NCBI GenBank assembly: GCA_019155205.2
Contig: JAHNZQ020003150.1
Span: forward strand, 2,570,727 to 2,634,726
DNA from: Gracilaria vermiculophylla
Lineage: Eukaryota; Rhodophyta; Florideophyceae; Gracilariales; Gracilariaceae
Direction: 5' to 3'
DNA: 64,000 nt
Positions 1-11,600 of the stretch are shown piece after piece (the first letter of the stretch is position 1; every line of letters starts with the position of its first letter). The translations under genes and the position numbers were made by a program. The notes beneath the pieces are model-generated. The model had not been told where the DNA came from, searched no databases, and worked only from the letters and a program-made list of their open reading frames with translations.

Positions 1-519
1 CAGTATATAAGGAACAATTGTATACCAGGTTTGATGAATGATAGAAGTCAAGCCGAGTCATCAAGATAAATCAACTTTGCATTTATTCAAGTCTATCCTA
101 AGCTCTGTACTACACCTATTTACAATATCTCTTTCATCCAAAGCTCAATGAGCACTCACAATGACACGTTCGTCATGGAGGAAACCTGCACATTCTCCTC
201 CGCTGACGCTTTTAACAGCATAATCGACTGTTTTAGAAAAGTCAATTTAAGTACTGCATTGTACGACACCCAGTGAGGTCCTGTGTTCCCGAATAAACGA
301 TTCAGTGCCCTCTCTCTACTGATCATTAAGCACTTCACCGCTGCCAGGAATCGACTAAAGAGCACCACTCTCTGCTGGTTGCAACAATCCCATCGATGTC
401 TTAACCCACAGTCTAGACGCGCGATCTTCAAGGCTTTTCGAGAACTTGGGTGTTTCCTCGTTTCAAGTCGCGGGCAGCAGCAGGTGTAACTAATATAAGC
501 CATAAACCAGCGGTACGCG

Positions 520-720
520 GTTCAAGCACGTCGCGCTACGTACTGCAAGCGTTGTCGCCGCACGTCGCAACACGACGCACGAGAATATTGCAATTTGTTC
601 GACAACATTGCAATTTGTAAGCACGACGCCTGGTTGAAGCCAAGTCGCAACAGTGCGTCGTGTGCTTCAAGCGCTTCATGCACGCGTCGCATACTCCAAA
701 CGCACGACGACATAGCGCCG
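520..720. repeat. Short degenerate direct repeats (GACGCACG / ATTGCAATTTGT)
   Basis: The block is built from recurring GTCGC, ACGACGC and GACGCACG words. It contains an exact 12-bp direct repeat ATTGCAATTTGT at 587-598 and 607-618. It looks like a decayed minisatellite or the subterminal repeats of a transposon; no function is evident. Confidence 0.4.
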
Positions 721-989
721 TGCGATACGAACATCCAAGCAGATACTCTTCTTGGACGGTAGAAGGTAGGACGCTCAACATCTAGTTTATTGAAACACTG
801 TAAAACAAAGCCAGACCCACCTCTGACGAAAGCGTGGGCCTGGTCAGACTTCTTCCAACTCTCCTGTGTTACAGCTGGCGTGGATACAGATGAAAAAAAT
901 TGCACGTCCGTTTCCTTCAAAGTACATGCCTCCTAATCTCGCAGACATGCCCACCAGCTCCAGAAACTCTCTGTCCTCCGAGTCGTAAT

Positions 990-1301
990 ATGCAAAGTAA
1001 TGACTCAGATATCTTGGCTAGCACAAGAGTGGCCAATTTTGTACGTGTTGTAGATGCAATGATGTTTTGCCACGCAACGTCTAGTACACCACCAGCAGAG
1101 CATCGTTCTCACGAACACGTAATCTTAGCATGGCTACGAGAGCCTAGAGCACTCTCTGAGGCTGATAAGCAAACAGTCCGTGAAACGTTGCGCGCGTATA
1201 ATAGTATGAAAGCGCAAGTAACGACTGCAGGTAGCTCGTACTTAAGAGGCAGGCAGATCGAACCAGTAAACATTTTTTCAAGTACCAGGCGCAGTATATA
1301 A
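990..1301 (+). CDS. Unassigned open frame, 103 codons
   Basis: The frame opens with ATG at 990 and ends at 1301. I do not recognise the product: it has no signal peptide, membrane segment or known motif, and is weakly basic. A longer frame reaches upstream without a better start. Nothing around it suggests an operon or transposon role. It may be a chance frame; reported only because no better interpretation of this stretch exists. Confidence 0.12.
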   Translation: MQSNDSDILASTRVANFVRVVDAMMFCHATSSTPPAEHRSHEHVILAWLREPRALSEADKQTVRETLRAYNSMKAQVTTAGSSYLRGRQIEPVNIFSSTRRSI

Positions 1302-1708
1302 CCTTCGAACTTTTATAGTTATGGGCCCAGAAAGCTCTGTACAGCTGACGTCTAGACCTTGTTTCTCGTCGGATATCAGAAGCGTTTCGTGGACAGACGG
1401 TCGTGGAAATCAGGAACAATATGCAGCAGCCGTATCATTGAGGGACGTTTTTCAAGATACGCTTGCCGACTCTAATAGCAACAAGACTACAAAGCAGGCG
1501 CGCGGTAACATGTTGCAATCTCAATTGTATGGAAGAGTGTAGTGCAACGCAAAAGAGCGGATGCAGCCACGAAGACGTTCGGGATCTTCCTCCTTGGAGG
1601 GCAGCCAGCGAACAGAGCGATTTCAGGGCTGACACGACGCAGTCGGGTGTAAGACCGAGGTCAACCGTCACGACGGGCGTAGAGAGCTGAAAGATTAGCG
1701 ATCCACGA

Positions 1709-1724
1709 GTGTGTGTGTGTGTGT
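1709..1724. repeat. (GT)8 microsatellite
   Basis: An uninterrupted run of eight GT units. It lies between two copies of the 10-mer GATCCACGAG (1700-1709 and 1741-1750), so slippage or a small duplication acted here. Confidence 0.9.
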
Positions 1725-2393
1725 CCCCGAGAGAATGGCGGATCCACGAGAGTGGTGTGACGACCCTCGAATGCAGGCCAGCGATGGCGCGTACACGGAA
1801 CGACAACAACCAACAAAACAACAAACCCAAAGGGAGAAAGAGGCCACGGAAGTGGGCAGCGACCGACGGTAACCCTGTGGGAAAAAAGGAGCGGCGGTCG
1901 CGAGACAGACGGTGTAGGAGAAAAACGGCGACAACGGAGAAAATATCCCAATACTGGGGCGAGCACACGGCAGTGGTATGATAATATAGAAACACGCTTG
2001 CGGCGGTGAAGCTCATGTTGATATAGGGGGATGAACGATCCGTACGTGACGCGGCCACACCTCCTTGAAGTGTGATAGCACGCGGCAGCGGTAGCGTTCA
2101 GAGCCAGAAACCTGTATTGGGGGTCGTACCCTGCTTGAGGAAGTTTACTGAGTGTTAAAGCGAAATCGCCAAGCCACTATATACTGTAGACTGTTGCAGT
2201 AAACTATTAACCTTCCTACAAAAATAGTACATAAAATATAGAAATTACCAGCAGTGCTGTGCCAACCTCTACGTGTAGTAGGCGTCAACCCTCGATGGAG
2301 TGCACAATTAAATAAACCAAAAATACACCTGAGAATGGCCCAATTCCAAGGAGGGTTGTACTACAAAGAGTTTTCGACCTGTAGAAAACTATT

Positions 2394-3730
2394 TTGGACA
2401 GTACGAATCGCTCAAAGAAGGGCAAAGAAGCAATTGTGGACGCCTCATATAAGAAAGATCCACTTGTTGTCGTTTTGGACGTTTTCCAAGACTTTATGGG
2501 ACTATTGAACACCAAAAGGAACAGTAATAAGAGTTTCAAGAACTACGAGTCCAGGTTTCAGGCTCAAGTTTTTCGATAAACGCGCATGGCCCGGAAGCTA
2601 AACTATTAGATGCTCTAGTAACCTTTGCTCTTTTGGCTTATGCGGACGTGGACAACAATCAACGAGTTTCTCTATTGGCCAACGCCGATCCGAAGGACTC
2701 TAGCTTTACATCTTCGTCTACAACTATGGACTACCTCAAATCGATATTGTACGATGCTTTCGCATCTGTACTGAGGCAGTGTGACAAGGTGCGTAACCAA
2801 GGGTCGGAGCAGTCGCCTCAAAAGATCTCCAGTAATATTGCGCATTACGTGGACCGTGGTACTGGGTCAGCAGAGAAACGGTCCAGTTATGGCAAAAATT
2901 CCCGTAGAACCCCAGAGCAGATTGCAACGCTGAAGAGCAGAACGAAGTGTCATAAGTGGAAGACGTTTGGATACTGGAAGGATGACCATCTCGAGGATAG
3001 GTCGTTCAAGCGTGGAGCACAATCTCTGGATTCTGCAGCAACCAGACAGGAATCCGAACGGAATGTAATACGTTTTAACATGGCTACTCTCAGCGAAGGC
3101 AGTACCAAGCGGAACACCTTGGAGAGTTTGCTGGGCCCCTTGCTGGATGATGGGGCGCCGTATATTGGAGTCGGCTCCGTTGAACTGAAACTAATCTCTC
3201 ACATCGTTTGTCCAAAATGGAACGGTGTGTTAGGCCCGCTGCCCAACTCCGTGGCCCATCGTCCTTACTGGCAGTACGGAGGAGACGAGCACAAGAGCGA
3301 GGCGAAGAGAATCAAAGGGTCGGTAGTGTTTAAAGTGCAGACAGACGAAGAAGGCACTGTGCAAATAACGCATCTCATTATTGAAGGCTCGTCTCAATGG
3401 GTCCTCGGACGGAACGTCACTAGCTATTGCGACATTCTGCACGCTAACCAGAACAAATTGGTACTTCCATTAGACTCAAAGAGTAAACACAAAGGAAGCA
3501 TCAGTCTAGTAGATAAAGACATGCACACCTACGTGCCCCATTCTGCATTTACCTCTAGAAATGGTACGCTGTCTCCGGAAAACCAGACAACATTGTTCTG
3601 TGCTTCTGCAAGCATTGAAGAAAATGTGAAAAACAGACCATCGAAGGATGTCAGGAAGATCGTAGACAACGTCTACAAGCACACCTGCGCGCATTCCAGC
3701 TACACAGATATTCGGGTACTACTGGAATGA
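2394..3730 (+). pseudogene. copia-1 gag and protease (frameshifted)
   Basis: Two frames overlap near 2560-2580. The first (2394-2579) has the gag motifs FQDFMGLL and NYESRFQAQ. The second (open from about 2555, to 3730) continues with NAHGPEAKLLDALVTFALLAYAD, the usual gag sequence after that motif. One indel near 2565-2575 therefore splits gag. A degenerate zinc knuckle, CHKWKTFGYWKDDH, lies at about 2948-2990; its second Cys is now Trp and a His is Tyr. The protease active site reads LLDDGAPYIG at about 3142-3171, the DDGAP variant of D-S/T-G-A. Gag would coat the RNA and protease would cut the polyprotein. No stop interrupts 2633-3730. Confidence 0.75.
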
Positions 3731-3775
3731 AACAGCTTGTGGAACCACTAAGGGGATAAGTACCCACAGGCTGTT

Positions 3776-4903
3776 ATGGAGCGTCGCCCCGCATGCAGCA
3801 CAACTTCCAAGCCAAAAAGGACCAGGAAGGTATCTCTTAGCAACATGACCCGGTCAGTCCTTGATGTAGAGTGCGTAGACCACATGTTCTTGAAGCAACA
3901 TTGCGTAAAGCACATCATGGAATCAGCCTCACGTTATCCTGTTCGTGCTTCTGTTGAAGATACGTCGATGGAGAAAGCGATTCAAGTTTTTGATGCGCAT
4001 CGTAAAACACCCTTTTTGCAGCCAAAGGTGGTTACTTACGATCCTGAATTCAGGAATACTATTTTTCTGAAGTAGTTGGAAAGACACGACATAGTGACAA
4101 GACTGTTGCCACCCCGTAGGCATAACAAGAACGTGCTAGAATCAAAGCACAGAATTATCCGAGATGTATTCATACGACTTAAGGAGGCTCAACTATAGAG
4201 CCAAAGGGACTGGCAAAACGCTGTGTACATTCAGCAAACAATCCGAATCTCGAATGACTTTTACGGAAGAGACACACTCTCAGCACAGGAATTGGCCAAA
4301 GGATACGCTAGGCCTATCGAATCCGGAACCATTCCGAAACTAGTATCTCAAGACCTCGTCGATGCTTATCAGACCTTGCTCGCGAAAAGAAATTTGACAC
4401 TAATCCTTCGTTCTAAGGCCATCGAGGAGGTTCCTGTTGCTGTAGGCGACATGGTTCAGATCCTTGTAAAAAACCCCCTCGATAAGAGGGGAAAATGGTC
4501 AACCAACAAGCCAGTGCTGGCGTATGATATAGCAGTCAGGACTGTTGCAGTCCAAGGATCGAAGAAGAGAAAAATATCCCCTTCTGTCGAGGACATCAGA
4601 CCGGCTATTTGCATCAATAAGCTTGCTGCTGCTGTGCAAGATGCGGTATATGATTTGGACAGAAACTTGGAAGATGTTGTAGAAAGCCTGGTGAACAATT
4701 CTGAAATCACCGAAGAACAGGAAGTTTGGTACACGGAAAAGAAAATGCAGACCGAAGAGAAATCGGAAAGCTTTGGCTCCGTTTTCGCAGTGGTCGGCGA
4801 CAAAATCCCGGTGTATTGGCCGATCGATAATCAGTTTTACAAAGGAACAGTAGAGAAGCACGACGAAAAGTCTGGTAAGTATTCAGTTCTCTACGATGAT
4901 TGA
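3776..4903 (+). pseudogene. copia-1 integrase with WP...YDD tail module
   Basis: The integrase core is visible in pieces: first Asp in ECVDHMF, second in VVTYDPEF, and the Glu in NKNVLESKHRIIRDVF at about 4120-4165. That last piece is in another frame from the first two, so an indel lies between about 4075 and 4110. From 4223 a 226-residue frame carries the C-terminal region and ends with the segment VYWPIDNQFYKGTV followed by GKYSVLYDD, resembling a Tudor/chromo-like barrel read as W-P-x-D...Y-x-V-x-Y-D-D. The enzyme would insert the cDNA; the tail module may recognise chromatin (inference). A TGA at 4901 ends the frame although the D-x-E acidic continuation follows. Confidence 0.75.
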
Positions 4904-4919
4904 GATGTAGAGGTACTAG

Positions 4920-5797
4920 ACCAAAAAGACAAAGTATGGAACCAGGTTAAGGACTCAGAAGAAATCACCAAAACAAACCATATACACGTTGCTTCTCAAC
5001 TGGAAGGGGCAGGGGTTCAGCTTTCGCCTGGGGACGAACTCAAAAGTTCGGAAAAAAAAACTTATCAATGTGTACTTCAAGGCATTCGGTAGCGGGGCGT
5101 TTATGTTACATCAGGCGCAAAGATTACCGCAGTATGCAGCAGAAAACACCTATCAGAGAGAAGAAAATTCGTTCAAAAAGACCATGCGCGACGTCGTAGT
5201 TTCCAACATTCCACACGATGCCAACATCGTCACATGCCACGTCCTCTACAATTTAAAGCAGAGTGATGACGATTCCCTTACTCTAGAGGCGAGGATTGTA
5301 GTTCATGGCAACATGGATCGTCACAAAAATGCACTGAAGACCGATTCCGCAACCTGTTCCCCTGTTGGAAAAAGGATTCTATTGTGACTGGCAACGATCT
5401 TTCGCTGGTCTTTAGCGAAGATAGACTTTAAAAGTGCCTTTCTACAGACAAAAGCCAAGCGAGATGTCTACGTGATCCCGCCGAGAGAGTGCAAAACCCG
5501 ACACCAGCACTACTGGCTCTTACTATCGGCAGCCTACGGCCTCGTGAACGCCGGAGCAAAGTGGCAAGAGCTAAGTGACGATGTGCTCAGAAGCTTTGGC
5601 TTTAGTCAACTTGTGTACGTTCCGCTGTTATTTTACCTGAAAAAAAATGGTAAGGTTATCGTGACTGCTGTCAAAGTTGTGGACGATATTCTGTTTGGAG
5701 GAGAATGGAAAAAGCTAGAAGTCGTCATTGAGAAAATTGGCAAGGCCTACAAGCTGGGGCCGATCGTTTATGGACCTGGTAGAAGAGGCAGGCGATA
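4920..5797 (+). pseudogene. copia-1 reverse transcriptase (3'-truncated)
   Basis: The first part (4989-5387) has the fingers region with LEARIVVHGNMDRHKN and TCSPV. A stop at 5385 and a frame change follow; then IDFKSAFLQT (first catalytic Asp), VYVIPPRE, LLLSAAYGLVNA and FGFSQLVYVPLLFY lead to VVDDILFGG, the catalytic DD pair. The sequence leaves the family at YGPG (about 5779). The thumb, connection and RNase H are absent, so this is a 3' truncation, not simple decay. Confidence 0.8.
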
Positions 5798-6405
5798 GCG
5801 AGGCGGCACGCAGCGGTGCAGGCGCTCGTCTTTGCACAAGGCACAGGGCGTCACGGAGGAGTGCCGTGATAGAAATGAGCACAGTTCTACTACTAGGGTT
5901 TCAGGAAGAAAGACAAGAAGCCAAGGTCCAGAGAGAAAACATTATTTTGTTTACTTAAAGCTTTGTACTGCTCAACCGATATTTGCGCGTACTGGCGAAG
6001 GCGTGTAGAGGCGACTTCAAGTAATGGCGACGACTTGTAGTGGCTTCGACGCGGAGGCGTGTAGTGGAAAAGGCGCATTGTGGGGACGGCTTGTAGGAGA
6101 GACGGTGCGTAGTGGAGATAGTGAGTAGTGGTATCGGAAAGCTAGGGCTTGTGACGGCATGAGGGTCGTGGTTTGTGCGGTCTTGCTCGCCCGGATAGTC
6201 AGCTAACGGCAACATGGATCTGGACGGCAACTTAAAACAGAAAGTGGCGCATTGGTATCTTTAGGATAAATCAGGCCTGAAGCAGTTTTCCCGAACCATT
6301 TAGATGAAGTATATGCATCGTAAATGACACCCAGTACTATTGTAGAGCACTTTCTCACTTTCCGGGCATAGTACAAAAAAATTATTTCGCCCATGTGTCC
6401 TCCTC
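5798..6405. other. Junction region without a gene
   Basis: This stretch links truncated copia-1 to the pogo transposase. Its left part is GC-rich and unassigned; the middle is the GTAGTGG repeat block. The right part (6230-6405) may hold a decayed segment of the pogo transposase catalytic domain upstream of the DNC motif, but I cannot align it with confidence. Confidence 0.4.
5995..6145. repeat. Degenerate GTAGTGG minisatellite
   Basis: The core GTAGTGG, or a one-base variant (GTAGAGG, GTAATGG, GTAGGAG), recurs about seven times at irregular 10-25 base intervals. Spacers are rich in GGCGAC. It looks like an old minisatellite. Confidence 0.55.
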
Positions 6406-7248
6406 ATGGATAATTGCGGCCCACATGCTGCTGATTTGGTGGACATAAGAGGGCAAGTACAGATACTCACCGTCCCTCCGAACTGCACATCACTTCATCA
6501 ACCGATGGACATGGGAGTTATCGCAGCATTTAAACGGAGGTATCGTTCACTTCTTTTGCGCAAAATCGTTGAAGATGTTGAAACAAGGAAGGCTCGGCGA
6601 AACGCATCATTAGCGAAGAGAGGAATGCGGGCCTTAGAGGATTGATTTGACCCACATATGCTGGATGTGTGCCATCTGGTTCATACGAGCTGGGAAGAAG
6701 TGAGTTCTACTGCGATTGCAAGATGTTGGCGAAAGGCAAAGGCTTTGCCAGTGCTTTATGAAGCAGATATTAACTCTGTAGAAGGAAAGATGTCTAACAG
6801 AAATGAGGATAAGAACACTGTAACGGAAATGACTGAAGGGATACGCACGTTATCAATTCATGTTACAGCTACTGATCCTTTTAAATAGCAGGTTTTTGAA
6901 ACTATTGAGGCTAGTGATGTTGAGAAGTGGGTAAATATTGAAGAGGATTATGACGTGCGTGAGGCTATGGTCGAGCATGCGCTCGACATCGTTGATGTAG
7001 TGGAAGAGCATGGAGAGAAAGAGGTGGAGGTTGCGGATAGTGATGAGGACGATGGGATTGTTGTACCGCTGCCTTGTGAGCATGATATACAGTTGCTTTT
7101 TCAAGGCATTGAAGAGGTTTCTGTGAACAGTGCAGTGTCTGATGCTGTTTTCTACTTGAGAAGAGCCAAAATAGCTCTGCTGCGAGCAAAACGGAGTGCG
7201 ACGTCAAAGGATGAACGTCAAATGCACATTACTGAGTTATTGGGGTGA
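6406..7248 (+). pseudogene. pogo/Tigger (DDE_1) transposase, C-terminal half
   Basis: The segment starts MDNCGPHAADLVD, whose DNC gives the second catalytic Asp. It continues with LTVPPNCTSLHQPMD, holding the third Asp (PMD), then GVIAAFKRRYR: the hallmark of pogo/Tigger and CENP-B-related transposases. Next comes the W-x-x-V...T/AIARCWRKAKA helix and an acidic tail (EVEVADSDEDD) typical of the family. The reading frame is preserved to 7248 with only two in-frame stops, TGA at 6643 and TAG at 6886. The CENP-B/HTH domains and first catalytic Asp are not recognisable upstream. The enzyme would have cut and pasted a TA-flanked element; it cannot be functional. Confidence 0.85.
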
Positions 7249-7360
7249 AGGTCACCCGGTGAACGAGAGGGTTGGATTTGTTGTTTTGAATATTGCCCAA
7301 CTCGCATTAGTGCCTTTCAAACGCCTTTGGCACATAGTGGCACTACTGCGTGTACCCCAC

Positions 7361-7520
7361 TGTAGTTAGTAATTAAAACCTTCTCTAGTATTTAAGGCCG
7401 TCGCTGCTCTGCAGCCTGCAAGAGAGGAGGGGGGGACTTGGAGGACGGGGGGGAGAGAGTAAAAAGACGAACGACCCGACGGACAGGGGAGAACAGAGAA
7501 CCGATCGACACTCTTTTCCA
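7361..7520 (+). repeat. gypsy-1 5' LTR
   Basis: Begins TGTAGTTAG and ends TTCCA, giving TG...CA termini. It matches the right LTR base for base through the GTATTTAAGGCCGTCGC and GAGGAGGGGGGAC segments; TATTTAAGG is a possible TATA box. A G-rich tract follows. Confidence 0.85.
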
Positions 7521-7522
7521 CT

Positions 7523-7540
7523 TGGTAGCATTGCTACGGA
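7523..7540 (+). other. gypsy-1 primer-binding site candidate
   Basis: TGGTAGCATTGCTACGG begins two bases after the LTR end. TGGTA(G/T)CA is the usual start of an initiator-tRNA-Met primer-binding site in chromoviruses; the match beyond the first eight bases is poor. Confidence 0.45.
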
Positions 7541-7734
7541 CCGATCGACGAACGAATGCCGGACAGACCGTAGTAGATACCGAGACCGAGGACACGTTCG
7601 GCTGCGAGGATTGCATCAGACCTTCGCAACGTTCCGCACTTCCCGAGATGTCGATGAACACCTCTCCAGTACCGGAGGATGTCCAGAAAATGGATTAAGG
7701 CGTATCTATTGGAACAGCTGCCACGATACAAGCA

Positions 7735-8674
7735 ATGCAAGAACAGTTGCAGAGCATGCGTGAGCTGATCGAAGCGCAACAGACCCAGATTGCACAGCTC
7801 ACCAGCGAAGTTCCGCCAGCTCTAACTGCGGTACAAGGAGCCATTTCAGATGCGTTTTATCAGAAAGGTACTGCAGTGAACACCTTACCAATCGCTCCGA
7901 CGAAAATACCCCAAATCAGTTCTTTCACGGGATCCCGCGATGAGCAAAACTCGACCAAAGTGAGAGCTTTCATCTACAACGTGAAGAAGGCGGGAAAGCT
8001 GAGAAAGATGACAGAGTCCAGCATGCTGGACCTTGCAAACTATTACCTAAGAGACCGGGCTGCGACATGGATGATGAACTTAGAAGCAAACGATCGTAAG
8101 CCGACGACCGTGTCAGACTTACAAGAAGCTATTTTTAAGGAATTTGTGCCAGCTGATGAGAAGGCTAGAGCCAAGAAAAGGCTCATGAAGCACAGACTGA
8201 CGAATTCAGTAGATTGGTATGTATCGACGTTTCGCGACTTGGTGGAGATCTGTCGTACACCTTCATCGGAAGCATATTTGTTTTTCTTCAACGGAGTGAC
8301 TGATGAGTTCAAGGAAGAATTCGCGAAGAAGTACCCCACTGGAGGGCCTGAGAGCTTGAAAAACGCTGGAAATAGCCATGAAATGGAACAGCAAATCCAC
8401 GAAACGTGGTACTGACCGCTCCAGCAAGACCAACAAGAATCGTGCACAAACGAAAAAACGAGAAAACAAGAAGGAGGGTGCGACTAAAACCAAGACAAAG
8501 AACCGAGAAAAGAATGCACTGTATTGGGGACCGGTTGAGGATGGAGAGAGGAGTTTGTATCGCGAGAGCGCACGCTGCTACGATTGCGGTGGGAAGTACA
8601 CGCCATCCCACACGTGTCCGGATGACTCTGGAAACGGAAAGACAACCGACGCTCACGATTCCCCAAACGAGTAA
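7735..8674 (+). pseudogene. gypsy-1 gag (one frameshift)
   Basis: A coiled N-terminus (MQEQLQSMRELIEAQQTQIAQL) is followed by the capsid motifs VRAFIYNVKKAG and ATWMMNLE. The KEFVPADEKARAKKRL and SVDWYVSTFRDL segments match Ty3/gypsy gag. The frame stops at 8413, but the expected LEIAMKW helix is found one base over at about 8365, so a single indel in the A-run near 8360 split the gene. In the new frame comes a basic linker and the zinc knuckle CYDCGGKYTPSHTC (8576-8617), the C-x2-C-x7-H-x-C variant seen in plant-type chromoviruses. The stop TAA overlaps the pol ATG by one base. Confidence 0.8.
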
Positions 8675-11600
8675 TGCCGTCCCTCGAGACCGCGAATGAA
8701 GATGACACATCTCCCGAAGTGTCATTGAGGCTGTCATCATTGAATACAGCCACGGACGAGTGCAACATGTTTTATGAATGCTCCGTGAATGGACAGAGAG
8801 AAATCGGAGACCTCTACCCAGGTGCAACTCACTGTTTTATAGATCCAAGTGTGGCTAAACGACTTGGTCTTATGATGATGCGCGTGGACAATGACATTGA
8901 GCTCGGCAACGGATCAACGACCACAGCGCAGTGGAAGGCAATGGCCACACTGACGTTTGGCAACGTCACAAGCACGGAAGAAGTTTATGTTATACCAATG
9001 AAGGGGGACAAAAAGTCTGTTATTGGAAGGAAATGGTTGCGGACAAACAACCTAGATATTGACTGGCGCACAGGTTGCGTCCGAATCAAGAAAGCTGATG
9101 GTTCAACGAAGATTCTGCGCCATCAGAATGCGAGACCAAGCAAGAACGCGATCACGTTCAAAAATATTTCGAGCAAGACAATGAAAAAGCTCGTGCGGAA
9201 ACGGAAGGCAGAGCTATTTGCAGTCAGGATGCAACCCACAAAGAACAGTATGACTGTGTCCCCTGACTTTTCAGACTTGGTGACAGAATTTCAGGACGTT
9301 TTTCTGGATGAACTACCAGACACGCTGCCACCGAAGCGTGGCATTGACTTTGAGATCAACTTGAAGAAGGACCAAGCCCCTCCTGTAAGGCTGGTGCTTC
9401 GACTTTCTCACGATGAGTTATTGGAACTCAAACGACAGTTGCGGGTGCTTCTCTCGAAAGTACTTATCCGCCCGTCTAGCTCGCCATATGCAGCCCCAGT
9501 TTTTTTCGTGAAGAAGAAGGATGGTGACCTTCGAATGGTTTGTGAATACCGGGCGTTAAACAAGATAAACATACCAGACTCAAACCCAATACCACTGATT
9601 TCTGAAGCGATTGATCACGTTTGTGAAGCAAAGATCTTTTCTAGGGTAGACCTATTGGAGGCCTATCATCAGATGCGGATCAGAGAAGAGGACATACCGA
9701 AGACAGCGATTCGACCCCGGTATGGATCATTTGAATGGAGGGTTCTTTGCTTTGGGTTGATGAACGCCCCAGCACGTTTCTCGAGACTATTGTCCACACT
9801 ACTGCGAGACTTAAACGGAGATTGTTTGGTCTTGGTTGTGGATGACGTTTTGGTCTACAGTAAGTCAAAGGAGGAACATGAACAGCACCTGAGGCGGCTC
9901 TTTGAAATCCTGAGAGCAAACACACTGTACGCGAAACACTCGAAGTGTGTTATCGGAGTTAGCCAAGTTGACTTTCTAGGCTATACTGTATCAGCAGACG
10001 GCATTGCCATGCAGGATCGTTTGAGGAATGCAATTCTAGAATGGCAAACACCTATATCCGTACGAGAGGTGCAGCAGTTTATTGGCTTGGCAAATTACTC
10101 CAGGAAGTTTATTAAGGACTATGCCAGGATACTGCAGCCAGTGAGCGACATCTTTCGAGGAAAACAGTTTGAATGGGGGGATGAACAACAGAAGGCGTTT
10201 GACAAACTGAAGACTGCCCTCACATCCGCACCCGTATTGGCTCACCCATCGTCACAGAAGAAATTTCTGTTATCTACTAACGCATCGAAGTACGCCGTTG
10301 GTGCTACGCATGAACAGGAAGGCCGACCAGTCGCATACATCTCACACAGACTGTCCACAGCGGAAACAAACTGGGACACAGGCGATCAAGAATTACTGGC
10401 TTACATGATCGCAGTTCGCGAATGGGACATTTACCTGAAGGGAAGGAAGTTTAGTTTTAAGACAGACCACGAACCCATCAGGTACTTGCGGACAAAGGCC
10501 CGACTCTCTGATCGACAAGCTCGATGGCTTGACGTCTTGCAGTCATACACGTATGAAACCGAACACGTACCAGGTACAAAACACATCGTCCCTGACGTTC
10601 TAAGCAGGAGACCGGATCAACAGCCTGCTTTGCGTCGAATCGAGGTGATGAACGACAAATTGCTGCAGCGAATCAAGACAGGCTATGAACACGACGATTT
10701 TGCTAAGCAGGTGATTTATTTACCGGACAAACAAGTTGATAGGAGCAACAGAGTGACGCATCAAGCGTCGAACTTTGAATTCAAAGACGAATACCTACTG
10801 TGGAAGGGTACTGGGAGTACTAGACTGTATGGTCCCGACAATCAGACAATGGGTATTGACATGATTGAGCAATTCCATGTCCCCGCTCACTTTGGAACTG
10901 AAAAGACTTACGCAAGGATGGCGCGACATGTCTATTGGCCTGGCATGTACAACGATACGGAGAAGTTCTGTTCCGCGTGTCATGTTTGTCAAGTGAACAA
11001 GGTTCCGAACACAGGATTTCAAGGGAAGCTGCAGTCTCATGAGATACCAGCAACGGTATGGGATGTCATAACCATGGACTTTCTGACTGAACTACCATGT
11101 TGTAGTGATTGATTCGACTCTGTGCTCGTCATAGTTGAGAAACTTTCGAAGCGGGCGATATTTATTCCTACGACGAAGGAAGTGACAGCCGCTGGGGCCG
11201 CTCAATTACTGCAGGACGAGGTTTTCAGCAAGCACGGAATATCGGTCAAGATGATATCCGATCGTGACCCGAGGTTTAAGTCAAACTTCTGGAAAAGCTC
11301 GGCTCAGCTTTTAAACGTCAAACTCAACGTATCTACTAGCGATCACCCTCAAACGGACGGACAATCTGAAGTGATGATCAAAGTTTTGAGTAACATGATC
11401 CGAAAGACCATCCAAGAAGAAAAGGAGAGCTGGCATGAGATACTATCCACAATGGAGTTTGAGTACAACTCTTCGAAAAATGCGAGTACGGGACTTACAC
11501 CGTTCGAAGTTGATCTGGGGAGGATCCCACACAACCCAGTGACAAGAAAACTGGAAGCATGTGGTGTTAAATGTCAAAGCGCAGCGGAGTTGGTGGATAA

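Larger units (their letters stand above)
1..2253. other. Stretch without a recognisable gene
   Basis: I read both strands and found no protein family. Open frames here are short and overlap one another on opposite strands, as expected by chance. The right part (about 2100-2250) precedes copia-1 gag and could hold its 5' LTR or leader: a candidate LTR end (CCTACA) lies at about 2220, but no second LTR copy exists in the window, so this is not supported. Confidence 0.5.
2290..5797 (+). mobile_element. Ty1/copia retrotransposon copia-1, 3'-truncated
   Basis: The order gag, protease, integrase, reverse transcriptase on the + strand is the Pseudoviridae (Ty1/copia) order. Reverse transcriptase breaks off at about 5779, just after the VDDILFGG catalytic segment, and runs into unrelated GC-rich sequence; RNase H and the 3' LTR are missing. 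Several frameshifts and stops divide the polyprotein, so the copy is dead. The 5' boundary is not defined because no LTR pair is present. The protease (DDGAP) and the integrase tail module place it in a different clade from copia-2 at 12.4-17 kb. Confidence 0.85.

Noticed and set aside
1435..2058. 207-codon minus-strand frame, hydrophobic and His/Ser-rich
   Set aside because: Composition follows the GT repeat and there is no domain; + strand frames of equal quality overlap it.
8309..8827. 172-codon minus-strand frame
   Set aside because: Antisense of gypsy-1 gag; unlike the aORF case there is no second copy to show conservation.
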